This document shows, one piece after another, positions 49,697 through 58,095 of a DNA stretch of 64,000 nt (position 1 is the first letter of the stretch; each line of letters opens with the position of its first letter). A model generated the notes under the pieces. It made no database searches and was not told where the DNA came from. It saw nothing but the letters and a program-made list of their open reading frames with translations. The translations under genes and the position numbers were made by a program. The DNA is taken from NCBI GenBank assembly GCA_018241685.1, contig JAFEDJ010000036.1:62001-126000 (forward strand), in the 5' to 3' direction. This DNA is from Pseudomonadota bacterium (GTDB lineage: Bacteria > Pseudomonadota > Gammaproteobacteria > Burkholderiales > Rhodocyclaceae).

Positions 49697-49734
49697 CTTA
49701 GCGTGCTTTATTTTCCGAATTCTGAGACGACCCC
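49697..49734 (-). repeat. Right terminal inverted repeat of the Tn3-family transposon
   Basis: 38 bp; reverse complement begins GGGGTCGTCTCAGAATTCGG and ends GCACGCTAAG. Confidence 0.92.
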
Positions 49735-49800
49735 TCTTTGGCTTTTTCGGCTGCAGGCAAGCGCAGCCTGGACGGACCCGGGGCGTTGCCTCATCGGAGC

Positions 49801-49822
49801 TATACTAAAAGCTCAAATGAGC
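49801..49822 (+). promoter_or_regulatory. Candidate promoter and operator of the Xre/RES operon
   Basis: TATACT (49801-49806) can serve as -10, and GCTCAAATGAGC (49811-49822) is an inverted repeat between it and the antitoxin ATG at 49833, the usual place for antitoxin autorepression. Confidence 0.45.
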
Positions 49823-49832
49823 GGGTTTAATC

Positions 49833-50420
49833 ATGGAATTCAGTGTGAAGACACCACATCCCAAGAGGGTTCAGACAGCTCAAGCCAAGGCGCGCGCGAC
49901 CTCTGGCGTCAAGGTGATCAGCCCCATAAAGAAGTCCCAAGGTAGGGTGATCAAGAAGCTTGCAGGCATCACTGATGCTCGCGTCGGCGTGCTCGCTTAC
50001 GCTGAGAGTCTCTACCAAGCCTCCCCGGCCGAGCTTGTCGGCGCGATTCGGGGAAAGGTTCCGGCCACCCGCGTGGACCTGATCGTTGAAGTGACGTCCG
50101 TTCCGAAAGAGCGTCTTGTTCATATCCTTGACCTGCGGCGAGCCACCATTGCGCGGAAAATACGTGAAGGCGAGATGCTTTCGACCGATCAGTCAGAACG
50201 CGTACTGGGACTGGAGCGCTTGATCGGTCAAGTCGCTGTCATGGTCGGCGACTCTGGGGATTCAACAGGCTTTGATGCGGCCCGATGGGTCGGCGATTGG
50301 CTTGAACAGCCCATTCCTGCGCTGGGAGGGGCGAAGCCAGCGGACTACATGGACACGATAGAAGGACAAGAACTGGTTTCCCGCCTGCTTGTACAGTCCC
50401 AAGCCGGGGTTTTTTCCTGA
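49833..50420 (+). CDS. Antitoxin of the Xre/MbcA/ParS (DUF2384) family
   Basis: 195 aa. The C-terminal toxin-binding domain is clear: GLERLIGQVAVMVGDSG, FDAARWVGDWLEQPIPALGG and YMDTIEGQELVSRLL. A Xre-like helical domain precedes it (residues 60-120). The stop overlaps the ATG of the RES gene (TGATG), the normal coupling of this toxin-antitoxin type. Confidence 0.9.
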   Translation: MEFSVKTPHPKRVQTAQAKARATSGVKVISPIKKSQGRVIKKLAGITDARVGVLAYAESLYQASPAELVGAIRGKVPATRVDLIVEVTSVPKERLVHILDLRRATIARKIREGEMLSTDQSERVLGLERLIGQVAVMVGDSGDSTGFDAARWVGDWLEQPIPALGGAKPADYMDTIEGQELVSRLLVQSQAGVFS

Positions 50421-50819
50421 TGCGCGCATGGCGGATTGCAACCTGCGCATCGTCCATGCCTTGCGTGCCTGGAAACGATGGTCCACCTAGGTGTAGGAGG
50501 CCTGCCTCTCAATCGTTACCTCGTTGAGATCGAGATCCCGGATCAAGCCTGGGACCGGCGCGAGGAACATGCTGAAGCTACGCTGCCAGTCGGCTGGGAC
50601 GCAGCGCCCCCGGGCAAAGTGAGCTTGGATTTCGGGGATGACTGGCTGCAGTCCATGCGCTCGCCCGTAATCCTTTTGCCCTCATCCATTGCGCCTGAGG
50701 ATTCGGTGATACTCATCAATCCTGCCCATCCAGATGCAAAGGGTGTTACCGCGAAGAAGACCCGGCGTTGGTTTTACGATCCGCGGACCTTCATCGCGAG
50801 TAAGCCTTCAAGCGCCTAG
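50420..50819 (+). pseudogene. RES-family toxin with an internal N-terminal deletion
   Basis: Starts correctly (MRAWRIAT at the TGATG overlap) but jumps within about ten codons, in another frame, to CLETMVHLGVGGLPLNRYLV, then VILLPSSIAPEDSVILINPA and HPDA. The roughly 30 residues that normally lie between, with the conserved Arg and Tyr of the NAD+ pocket (GGRWN region), are gone. RES toxins degrade NAD+; this one should be inactive. Confidence 0.75.
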
Positions 50820-50839
50820 GCGTACCAGCGAGCACGCCA

Positions 50840-51058
50840 TCAGCTCTCAGCGGAAATACCCACCTGGATAGGTGTATAGCCCGCTTCGACAAGCACTTCC
50901 TGGAGCTCGGTCGTGGTCATCGTTTTCGTCGCAATCGAAACCTGATGCTGTTTCAGATCGATCGCGACGGTGGCGTCGGGCGCTGCCTCCTTCACCGCCT
51001 TGGTGATCGTGCTGGCGCAGTGGCCACAGGTCATGTCTTGAATGTGGAAGGTGATCAT
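50840..51058 (-). CDS. copZ: CopZ-like copper chaperone (HMA domain)
   Basis: 72-aa heavy-metal-associated domain: IQDMTCGHCASTITKAV gives the CxxC copper site. ATG 51058 has AAAGGAG upstream. It is divergent from copA, with a CueR-type operator in between; hands Cu(I) to CopA. Confidence 0.92.
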   Translation of the reverse strand: MITFHIQDMTCGHCASTITKAVKEAAPDATVAIDLKQHQVSIATKTMTTTELQEVLVEAGYTPIQVGISAES

Positions 51059-51106
51059 GATGTTCTCCTTTGAGGGTTGAGAAACGGTTCGTACGAAGCA
51101 CTCTGG

Positions 51107-51127
51107 ACCTTTCCACCGTTGTAAGGT
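51107..51127 (-). promoter_or_regulatory. CueR-type operator for copZ
   Basis: ACCTTTCCACCGTTGTAAGGT carries the ACCTT / AAGGT dyad (21 bp) characteristic of CueR promoters. It lies 49 bases upstream of copZ. Confidence 0.75.
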
Positions 51128-51164
51128 CAAGCGTCGCCGCAAGAAATTCTGGTGATGCCGACCC

Positions 51165-51188
51165 TTGACCTTCCCACCGTGGGAAACT
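51165..51188 (+). promoter_or_regulatory. CueR-type operator and -35 for copA
   Basis: TTGACC (51165-51170) followed by the dyad TTCCCA-CCG-TGGGAA. The MerR-type long spacer to a weak -10 fits CueR activation. copA starts at 51225. Confidence 0.72.
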
Positions 51189-51224
51189 TCACCATGCAGA
51201 CACATCTTCGTTTTGGAGCGAAAC

Positions 51225-53678
51225 ATGTCTGCATCCCTCTCGATGCCTTCCCTGGTCCAGCATCACCTCCGCGTCACTGGAATGACCTGTGCGACGTGCG
51301 CCACGCGCATTGAAAAAGCACTCGCTAAACTGCCGAACGTCCAGGCAGTCAGCGTCAATCTCGCCACTGAAGAGGCCATAGTCAGCACCACGGCGACACT
51401 CCAGCCTGTTGTTCTCGCCGAGGCCGTCCGTGCTGCGGGCTACGAGGTGGAAACACGTATTTCTGAACTGCAGATCGGCGGCATGAGCTGCGCCTCCTGC
51501 GTGTCCCGTCTCGAAAAAGCGCTCCTGAAAGTGCCCGGCGTGCTCAGCGCAACCGTCAATCTCGCCACTGAGAAAGCCCGGATAGAGAGCGCCACCTCCA
51601 TTTCCTATGCCACGCTTGCCGCCGCCGTTGAGGCCGCCGGCTACACTGCATCCACCGTTGCGCAGGCTCAGCCATCTGCACCGCCGCCTCAGCGGCGCCC
51701 CGAATGGTGGCCGGTCCTTATCAGCGCTCTGCTGACGCTGCCTCTTGTCGCGCCCATGGCGCTTCAAGCCTTGGGATACCACTGGATGCTCAGCGGTGAG
51801 TGGCAACTCGCCTTGGCCACACCGGTGCAGTTCTGGCTTGGTTGGCGCTTTTACGTTGCCGGCTGGAAGGCGCTGAAGGCACGCGCCGGCAACATGGATC
51901 TCCTCGTGGCGCTCGGGACCTCCGCGGCTTACGGGCTATCCGTCTATATGCTGCTCCAGCAGGCCGGCGCGGGGATGCCCCACCTCTACTTCGAAGCCTC
52001 CACCGCGGTCATCACGCTGGTGTTGCTGGGCAAGTGGCTGGAGCACCGGGCCAAACGGCAAACCGCCGATGCGATCCGTGCGCTGAATGCACTTCGCCCG
52101 ACGATCGCCCGCGTCTGGATCGATGGTCAAGAGATCGATACGCCGGTCGAGCAACTGTCGCTGTCGGACGTCGTGGTGGTTCGCCCGGGCGAGCGGATTC
52201 CCGTCGACGGCGAGGTGCTGGAAGGCCAGAGCGAAGTCGATGAATCGCTGATCACCGGCGAGAGTCGCCCGGCGCCCAAGTCACCCGGCCAAACGGTCAC
52301 CGGGGGGGCCATGAATGGTGCCGGCCTCCTGCGCGTCCGCACGACTGCGATCGGCACCGAAACCACCTTGGCGCGCATCATCCGGATGGTCGAATCGGCC
52401 CAGGCCGCGAAAGCGCCCATTCAGCGGATCGTGGACCGTGTCAGCGCGGTCTTCGTGCCCGTCGTCCTGCTGATTGCCGCGGCAACCTTCACGGGTTGGA
52501 TGCTGGTGTCAGGCAGCTGGGAGAGCGCAATCCTCAACGCGGTCGCTGTCCTGGTGATTGCCTGTCCCTGCGCCCTGGGGCTCGCAACCCCCACGTCGAT
52601 CATGGCAGGGACAGGGGTTGCCGCACGACATGGCATTCTGATCAAGGACGCCTCCGCTCTTGAGGTCGCCCATGCAGTCACGGCCGCTGCGTTTGACAAG
52701 ACCGGCACCCTGACCGAAGGCAAACCGTCCCTGACGACCCTCATCGCTGCCGAAGGCCTTGATGAGGCCGACGTGCTCAAGCTGGCGGCGGCCCTCCAGC
52801 AAACCAGCGAACATCCCCTTGCTCATGCCGTTCTGGAGGCGGCCCGTGTGCGCAATGTCGCTGTTCCCGCAGTCCGCGATGCGACCGCCCTGCCAGGACG
52901 AGGCATCCAGGGTGTTGTCGGGAACGATGTGTTTGCGCTCGGCAGTGCCCGCCTGATGGCGGAACGCGGTGCCGATGCCGGCCTTCTTCAGTCACAGGCC
53001 CAGCAGTTGGAGGCTGAAGGACAGACCGTGTCGTGGTTGTTGCGTGGCCAGGGCAATGGATGGGAAGCTCTGGGGGTATTGGCTTTTGGCGATGCGATCA
53101 AGCAAGCGTCCTTTGCCGCCATCGAACGGTTGCAGGCCCTGGGCATCAAGACCGTGATGCTCACCGGGGACAATCGGGGTAGTGCGCAAGCCGTGGCCAG
53201 ATCCCTGGGCATCGACGACGTGCGGGCCGAGTTGTTGCCCGGGGACAAGGCCTCCATCGTGCAATCCTTGCGCGAGCAAGGCCACGTCGTGGCCATGGTG
53301 GGCGACGGACTGAACGATGCGCCGAGCCTCGTGGCTGCAGACGTCGGGCTCGGTATGTCCACGGGCACGGATGTGGCGATGGAAGCCGCTGGAATCACAC
53401 TCATGCGTGGCGATCCGCGCCTGGTGGCGGACGCCTTCGATGTATCCCGGCGAACCTATTCAAAGATCAAGCAAGGCTTGTTCTGGGCCTTTGCCTACAA
53501 TGCGCTGGGGATTCCGTTGGCGGCCTTGGGCATGTTGAATCCCGTCGTTGCAGGCGGCGCCATGGCCTTCAGCAGCGTCAGCGTCGTCGCCAACGCATTG
53601 CTCTTGCGGCGCTGGCGCGGTGCTTCGGCAGCGCAGCTGCCGAGCACGCCGACAACTCTGGAAGGAAACGCATCATGA
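51225..53678 (+). CDS. copA: Cu(I)-exporting P1B-type ATPase
   Basis: 817 aa. Two N-terminal HMA domains ([30 protein letters not shown]), eight helices, phosphatase motif TGES, CPC transport site (IACPCALG), DKTGTLTEG phosphorylation site, GDGLNDAP hinge and an HP motif (SEHPLA). ATG 51225 with GGAGCG is chosen over the frame from 51165. Exports cytoplasmic Cu(I); its TGA overlaps the cueR ATG. Confidence 0.95.
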   Translation: MSASLSMPSLVQHHLRVTGMTCATCATRIEKALAKLPNVQAVSVNLATEEAIVSTTATLQPVVLAEAVRAAGYEVETRISELQIGGMSCASCVSRLEKALLKVPGVLSATVNLATEKARIESATSISYATLAAAVEAAGYTASTVAQAQPSAPPPQRRPEWWPVLISALLTLPLVAPMALQALGYHWMLSGEWQLALATPVQFWLGWRFYVAGWKALKARAGNMDLLVALGTSAAYGLSVYMLLQQAGAGMPHLYFEASTAVITLVLLGKWLEHRAKRQTADAIRALNALRPTIARVWIDGQEIDTPVEQLSLSDVVVVRPGERIPVDGEVLEGQSEVDESLITGESRPAPKSPGQTVTGGAMNGAGLLRVRTTAIGTETTLARIIRMVESAQAAKAPIQRIVDRVSAVFVPVVLLIAAATFTGWMLVSGSWESAILNAVAVLVIACPCALGLATPTSIMAGTGVAARHGILIKDASALEVAHAVTAAAFDKTGTLTEGKPSLTTLIAAEGLDEADVLKLAAALQQTSEHPLAHAVLEAARVRNVAVPAVRDATALPGRGIQGVVGNDVFALGSARLMAERGADAGLLQSQAQQLEAEGQTVSWLLRGQGNGWEALGVLAFGDAIKQASFAAIERLQALGIKTVMLTGDNRGSAQAVARSLGIDDVRAELLPGDKASIVQSLREQGHVVAMVGDGLNDAPSLVAADVGLGMSTGTDVAMEAAGITLMRGDPRLVADAFDVSRRTYSKIKQGLFWAFAYNALGIPLAALGMLNPVVAGGAMAFSSVSVVANALLLRRWRGASAAQLPSTPTTLEGNAS

Positions 53679-54142
53679 ACATCGGTGACGCCGCCAAGGC
53701 CTCCGGAATCTCGACCAAGATGATCCGCCACTACGAAGGGGTTCAACTGCTTCCGCCGGCCCAGCGAACGGAATCCGGATATCGGCAGTACACGGAGAAC
53801 GACGTGCGTAGCCTCCAGTTCATCCGACGCGCGCGTGACTTGGGCTTCTCGATCGACGAGATCCGCGATCTGCTCAGTCTCTGGCAGGACCGCAACCGTC
53901 CAAGTCGCCAGGTCAAGGCGCTGGCCGCTGTGCATCTCGAAACGCTCGACAAACGCTTGCAGGAACTTCAAGCAATGAAATCGGCATTGGAGCATCTGGT
54001 TCACTGCTGCCAGGGGAATGATCGCCCCGACTGCCCGATCCTGGAAACTTTGGCGGGCACCGGCAACGACGCGTCGGACGCAGACGCATCATCGGCCCAG
54101 CGCCATCGCCACGGCCACCGAATCACGGGAGGAGCCGCTTGA
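53675..54142 (+). CDS. cueR: Cu(I)-responsive MerR-family regulator
   Basis: 155 aa. MerR helix-turn-helix [18 protein letters not shown], coiled coil, and the metal loop [13 protein letters not shown] with the CueR cysteine pair. A His/Asp-rich tail follows. GGAAGG precedes the ATG; coupled to copA by ATGA. Expected to control both copA and copZ through the sites at 51107-51188. Confidence 0.92.
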   Translation: MNIGDAAKASGISTKMIRHYEGVQLLPPAQRTESGYRQYTENDVRSLQFIRRARDLGFSIDEIRDLLSLWQDRNRPSRQVKALAAVHLETLDKRLQELQAMKSALEHLVHCCQGNDRPDCPILETLAGTGNDASDADASSAQRHRHGHRITGGAA

Positions 54143-54254
54143 CGTGGGTTCTCGACAGCCCGGCACAGTTCGCCTTCACCTCGGGAGGAAAATCCCGAGG
54201 TCATGTATGCTGCTGGCGCGTTCCTTTACCTTTGAATGATGAGGAGAATTCGTA

Positions 54255-54503
54255 ATGCCGAACACGAAGACGACAGGTGACAAGGCTGCGACGGCGGCAT
54301 CCAAGACCCTGCAAAGCAAGTCGACGGGCGCCAACTCCAAGACGGCGGCGGGAAGTGCCCTCTCACAAAAAGACGCACCTAAGAAGCAGACTTCGCCGCA
54401 AGCCGCGAAAGCCGCATCGAAGGTTTTGACCGATGGTCGAACCAGCGCCCAGTCGAAATCCGCCGCGGGGAGTGCGTTGTCTCAATCCAAGGGCAAGAAA
54501 TGA
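54255..54503 (+). CDS. Small Lys/Ser/Ala-rich repeat protein
   Basis: 82 aa without signal peptide or membrane segment. Two copies of an AASK...SK.AAGSALSQ unit (residues 14-38 and 53-77) repeat with a 39-residue period; net charge strongly positive. GAGGAG precedes the ATG. Not recognised; basic low-complexity sequence suggests nucleic acid or cell-wall binding, a guess. Confidence 0.72.
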   Translation: MPNTKTTGDKAATAASKTLQSKSTGANSKTAAGSALSQKDAPKKQTSPQAAKAASKVLTDGRTSAQSKSAAGSALSQSKGKK

Positions 54504-54548
54504 AGCCCGGGCGAGGATGTCAAACCTGCAGAGTGCCTGACGAGAAGA

Positions 54549-54563
54549 TGACAGAATTGTAAC
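54549..54563 (+). promoter_or_regulatory. CopR-type box upstream of the NHEE-repeat protein
   Basis: TGACAGAATTGTAAC fits the TGACAnnnnTGTnAt pattern of CopR/CusR-type copper response regulators, 86 bases before the ATG at 54649. Similar boxes lie at 59425 and 60238. Confidence 0.55.
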
Positions 54564-54648
54564 CGACCTGTTCGGGAATGGTAAGGGTCGAAGTCGCATG
54601 ATGTGTCTGCCAGTTAGTTCATAACAACGGAACCGAAGGAGATACATC

Positions 54649-55014
54649 ATGAAACTGATTTCGACCCTGTTTGCTGCCCTGATGGTCACCGCCGCAAGTG
54701 CCTACGCCGACCCGGGCATCGACAACCATGAAGAAGCCAACGGCCACATGTTGAATGAGGTCCAGAAGCACAAGTCCACGGCCGCAGACGTCAAGCTGGA
54801 GCGTGAGCGCCAGAAAAACCTGGACCGCGACAAGGGCAATCACGAGGAAGGCGTCGGCGGGCACGCCCTTCACGAAGTGAAGAAGATGGCCCCGGCCACC
54901 AAGGAGAGCCAAGCCAAGAAGCGGGCGGCCGAGAAGTCGCTCGACCGCGACAAGGACAATCACGAAGAAGGCGTAGGTGGCCACGGCCTCTATGAGGCCA
55001 CCAAGGGTAAATAA
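54649..55014 (+). CDS. Secreted His/Glu-rich repeat protein
   Basis: 121 aa with a signal peptide cleaved after ASAYA. The mature part holds three spaced repeats: DNHEEANGHMLNEV, GNHEEGVGGHALHEV and DNHEEGVGGHGLYEA, the last two each preceded by LDRDK. Six conserved His and many Glu suggest metal binding in the periplasm. Its upstream CopR-type box supports copper induction. Family not recognised. Confidence 0.8.
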   Translation: MKLISTLFAALMVTAASAYADPGIDNHEEANGHMLNEVQKHKSTAADVKLERERQKNLDRDKGNHEEGVGGHALHEVKKMAPATKESQAKKRAAEKSLDRDKDNHEEGVGGHGLYEATKGK

Positions 55015-55024
55015 GAGGAATAAC

Positions 55025-55049
55025 GCGGCGGTCCTCCTGGTGCCGCCGC
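55025..55049. terminator. Stem-loop between convergent genes
   Basis: GCGGCGG / CCGCCGC with an 11-base loop just after the repeat-protein stop; no strong T run. Confidence 0.45.
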
Positions 55050-55069
55050 TTCAGCTTCAGCCGCGCCCG

Positions 55070-56335
55070 TCAGAATGCACGGGCGATGGCTTCCACAGGT
55101 TTGATTCCGCTCCCGAAACGCGAAATGGCTTCCCGGTGCTGTCGTAGCTCGCCATACGGCAGATAGCGAATATTCAGTTCCCGAACCTGAGAAAACGCGG
55201 GACGCAGCACCTGCTGCCGAACATCAGCCTCCCGGTCATCGGGCGCAACGAGGAACAGGTGAAGACGCTGTGCCGTTCCACCTGACAGCGCCAGATCCAG
55301 GAGCCGAACGATGCCGGAATAGATCGACGTCGTGTGCTCCACCTCGAAGGCCGCCACGACGGCACCGGAATCCCGTTCAAGCCAGATCACATCGATGAGC
55401 CGCACGGCCTCAGCGCCTTCGCTCTGCAAAGCCGGCGGCAAGACCGTGATACAGCCATCCCCGAGGCGACCCTCTCGATACGGGCGCGTCTGATCGTTGC
55501 TGGCGATCCACACCGAGAACCCCAAGGCCAGCCCGAGATCTCTCAGCCACCCTTGCACTTCCGTGTGCCCCTCGTCGGAGACCCGGTTCTTGTCCAGTTG
55601 CTTGGCAAAGGCAGCCGTTTCCTCCCGCACGGCCGCCAGGTCCTTTTCCCAGGCGTCGGTCGCCTTGGCATCCCCCGCCGCAGGCGGTAAAGGATAGCGC
55701 TCCATGCCCAGATCGAACATGAGCCCAGCCACCGCGCCGAGGTCATTGGACAGGCGATCCCGGTGACGCTGGTTGAACTCGATAAGCCCTTGCCGCATCG
55801 CCAGATAGTGATCCCAACGCCCGAGCTTGACCCCCGCACCGGTCAGGGCGTTGTAGCCCTTCACGATGGCGGTATTGAACGGAACGACGATCGTCGGATG
55901 GATGAAATACAGCAGGTTGGCCGCGGCGGGGCCAAGGCCCTTGATGCCCTTGGCTTCAAGCGTGCGGATTGCCTGAAGCACGTCGGCCTCCTTGGTACAG
56001 CAGTCGCACACATGCAGCAGACGGCCAAAGGCACGCTGATTGTCCCTGTCCTCGTAGATGTCCGGGATGCGCAGCTTGGGCTTCCACAGGAAAGCATGAT
56101 CGGCCCCCTTGAAGATCTGGCGCTGCTCGGCAATCGAGGCGACGACGGTTTCGAGCGATGAACCTCGATAGACATTGCCGAATGAGCCGTCGTCCATCTC
56201 CTTGATGACCTGGCCGATACCACGCCGGATCGAGCGGAAGTTCTTCAGGCGTTCTGGCCACAAGAACCAGGATTGGTACGTTCCATTGGGATCTTGCTTC
56301 CAGCGGTCAATCAAGAGGTGGGTGGTCTCAGACAT
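55070..56335 (-). CDS. HhH plus PD-(D/E)XK-like hypothetical protein
   Basis: 421 aa from ATG 56335. An N-terminal/middle HhH-like loop GIKGLGPAAANLLYF (around residue 130) and a C-terminal block RLIDVIWLERD ... AAFEVEHTTSIYSGIVRLLD resemble restriction-endonuclease-fold proteins, with Asp and E-x-E as candidate metal ligands. Stand-alone gene in the copper island. DNA binding or cleavage, perhaps phage defence, is plausible but unproven. Confidence 0.68.
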   Translation of the reverse strand: MSETTHLLIDRWKQDPNGTYQSWFLWPERLKNFRSIRRGIGQVIKEMDDGSFGNVYRGSSLETVVASIAEQRQIFKGADHAFLWKPKLRIPDIYEDRDNQRAFGRLLHVCDCCTKEADVLQAIRTLEAKGIKGLGPAAANLLYFIHPTIVVPFNTAIVKGYNALTGAGVKLGRWDHYLAMRQGLIEFNQRHRDRLSNDLGAVAGLMFDLGMERYPLPPAAGDAKATDAWEKDLAAVREETAAFAKQLDKNRVSDEGHTEVQGWLRDLGLALGFSVWIASNDQTRPYREGRLGDGCITVLPPALQSEGAEAVRLIDVIWLERDSGAVVAAFEVEHTTSIYSGIVRLLDLALSGGTAQRLHLFLVAPDDREADVRQQVLRPAFSQVRELNIRYLPYGELRQHREAISRFGSGIKPVEAIARAF

Positions 56336-56434
56336 GAACAAGACAGGCAAAACGGATAGTGAATCAGGGTATCACCAACCGAAGGTGCAACGGGACTCGG
56401 GCCCACCCTTGACCCTGATCTTTTCCAAGGCCTC

Positions 56435-56707
56435 TTACACCCGCTCGCGTAGCGCTTTGCCGGCCTTGAATCGTACGACCACTTTGGGAGGGATGTTCAC
56501 CGCGTCTCCGGTCTTCGGGTTGCGCCCGTTTCTGGCGTCGCGCCGGTGGGGGGCGAAGCTCCCAAAATCACGGATCTCGATCCGTCCGCCGTCCGTGAGC
56601 GACTGGGCCATCGAACGGAGGATCGTAAGGACCGACTGTTCAACCCGATCCGACTCGACGTGCGGCATTCGTGACACCAGTCGAGCCATCAGTTCCGATC
56701 TAAGCAT
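56435..56707 (-). CDS. HU/IHF-beta-like DNA-bending protein
   Basis: 90 aa from ATG 56707. IEIRDFGSF and GRNPKTGDAVNIPPK are the beta-arm motifs of IHF/HU. N-terminal MLRSELMARL recalls IhfB. As a copy inside an accessory island it may serve integration or regulate the element. Confidence 0.85.
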   Translation of the reverse strand: MLRSELMARLVSRMPHVESDRVEQSVLTILRSMAQSLTDGGRIEIRDFGSFAPHRRDARNGRNPKTGDAVNIPPKVVVRFKAGKALRERV

Positions 56708-56790
56708 TTGAACAGTGTATCCAAAATCTCGCGACGACCAGGCTACCGTGGGATGGCGTAGCATCCGGTGTCAGCCTACCCTCGTTTAAG

Positions 56791-58086
56791 TTACGCAACG
56801 GATGCCACTACACCCAGCTTGAAATAGCGTGACAGCGCCTCATGCAGGCGCTGTTGCAACCCCTTCCTATCCGCACCGGTGATCGTTGTGTACAACGCCG
56901 GCGAGATGTCCTTGAAGGTGCCAACGATGCGCGGATCAAAATGACTTCCCGATTCGCGGACAATGATCTGCATCGCCTCCTCGAACCCCATCGGGGATTT
57001 GTAGGAACGCTCGGAGGTCAGCGCATCGAACACATCGACGACGGCAAAAATGCGAGCAATCAGCGGAATCTCGTCACCTCGCAAACCGTCCGGGTATCCC
57101 TTGCCGTCCAGCCTTTCATGGTGGTGCCGGATGATCACCGCGGCCTCCTGCAACCAGGGGTTCCCGGTGACGATCTCCGTACCGAGGACCGGATGCGTCT
57201 GCATGATCTGGAGTTCAGCGGGCGTCAATACGCCCCCCTTCAGGAGAATGTGATCGGGAATGCCGATCTTGCCCACATCGTGCAGAAAGGCGCCGGCGAC
57301 CAGATGCGAGATTTCCTCCGCCGACACCTTCAGCGCCTCCGCCAGACCGATCGCGTAGAGCGTGACCCGATAGTTATGGGCATCGGTGCCAGAATCCTTC
57401 TTGGCCACGGCATTACCCAAGGAGCGGATCAGCGATAGGTTCGAGTCCAGCAGGGAACGGGACAGTCCCATGGAGCGTCGCAGCATGGCGAGCATCAGCG
57501 GGTACAGAACGAATGCGGTGGCCAGCACGGCCCCGACGGCAGTGAGGGCTCCCGTACGAACTTGATCCCGCTGGGCCTGGACGGTTTCCGCATCGAGCCG
57601 GCTGATCGTTCGCACATAGCCCGCAAGCCGGCCATTGCTGTCAGTGATCGGGACAACCACGTGAATCAGATGTTCGGCACTCACGTCGAGCCAGGTCCGG
57701 TGAATCTGATCGCGTTCGGGGCGCTTCAGCGCCTGGGTACGGAGGACGTCGATCAGCGAGGGCGCGCTCGTTCCCCAGTTCTCATAGACCTGACGGCCAG
57801 CCCGGTCGAACACCTGCAGGCCGACAAAGCGGCTCTTGTCGAGCAGACGCTCCAGCCCGTCGTGACCATCGGGCCGACCGGAACTGACGATCAACTGCAT
57901 CGCGGGGGTCGCGAAATGACGGGCACTTCGCGTAGCTTGCTCCAAGGCCGCCCGCTCGGCGCGGTAGGTACCAATCCAGTAGGCAACACCGCCGGCGATG
58001 AGCGCCACCACGAACGCGGCCAGCCCAAGCCGGATGGCCAGCATCCAGCGCAACTGACGGGGGGTTTCCGGAAAAGGGGTACTCAC
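56791..58086 (-). CDS. Membrane-anchored HD-GYP phosphodiesterase
   Basis: 431 aa, GTG start. Two helices (about residues 17-39 and 180-205) bracket a periplasmic sensor; the C-terminal HD-GYP domain keeps LHDVGKIGIPD and HHERLDGKGYPDGL, so c-di-GMP hydrolysis is expected. Third gene of a compact operon with a FlgB-domain protein. Confidence 0.9.
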   Translation of the reverse strand: MSTPFPETPRQLRWMLAIRLGLAAFVVALIAGGVAYWIGTYRAERAALEQATRSARHFATPAMQLIVSSGRPDGHDGLERLLDKSRFVGLQVFDRAGRQVYENWGTSAPSLIDVLRTQALKRPERDQIHRTWLDVSAEHLIHVVVPITDSNGRLAGYVRTISRLDAETVQAQRDQVRTGALTAVGAVLATAFVLYPLMLAMLRRSMGLSRSLLDSNLSLIRSLGNAVAKKDSGTDAHNYRVTLYAIGLAEALKVSAEEISHLVAGAFLHDVGKIGIPDHILLKGGVLTPAELQIMQTHPVLGTEIVTGNPWLQEAAVIIRHHHERLDGKGYPDGLRGDEIPLIARIFAVVDVFDALTSERSYKSPMGFEEAMQIIVRESGSHFDPRIVGTFKDISPALYTTITGADRKGLQQRLHEALSRYFKLGVVASVA

Positions 58087-58095
58087 GTCAGCGTG

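Larger units (their letters stand above)
40303..49734. mobile_element. Tn3-family transposon with envelope-related cargo
   Basis: 9432-bp unit bounded by 38-bp terminal inverted repeats at 40303-40340 and 49697-49734, both starting GGGGTCGTCTCAGA and ending ACGCTAAG; 36 of 38 bases agree. The tnpA stop codon lies in the left repeat, as usual. The ten genes are all on the minus strand. The 5-bp flanks (GTCCT, TCTTT) do not match, so no target duplication survives. Confidence 0.9.

Noticed and set aside
54246..54503. Possible leader or antisense RNA function for the repeat-rich small gene
   Set aside because: A clear ribosome site and biased coding frame make a protein more likely; nothing supports an RNA role.
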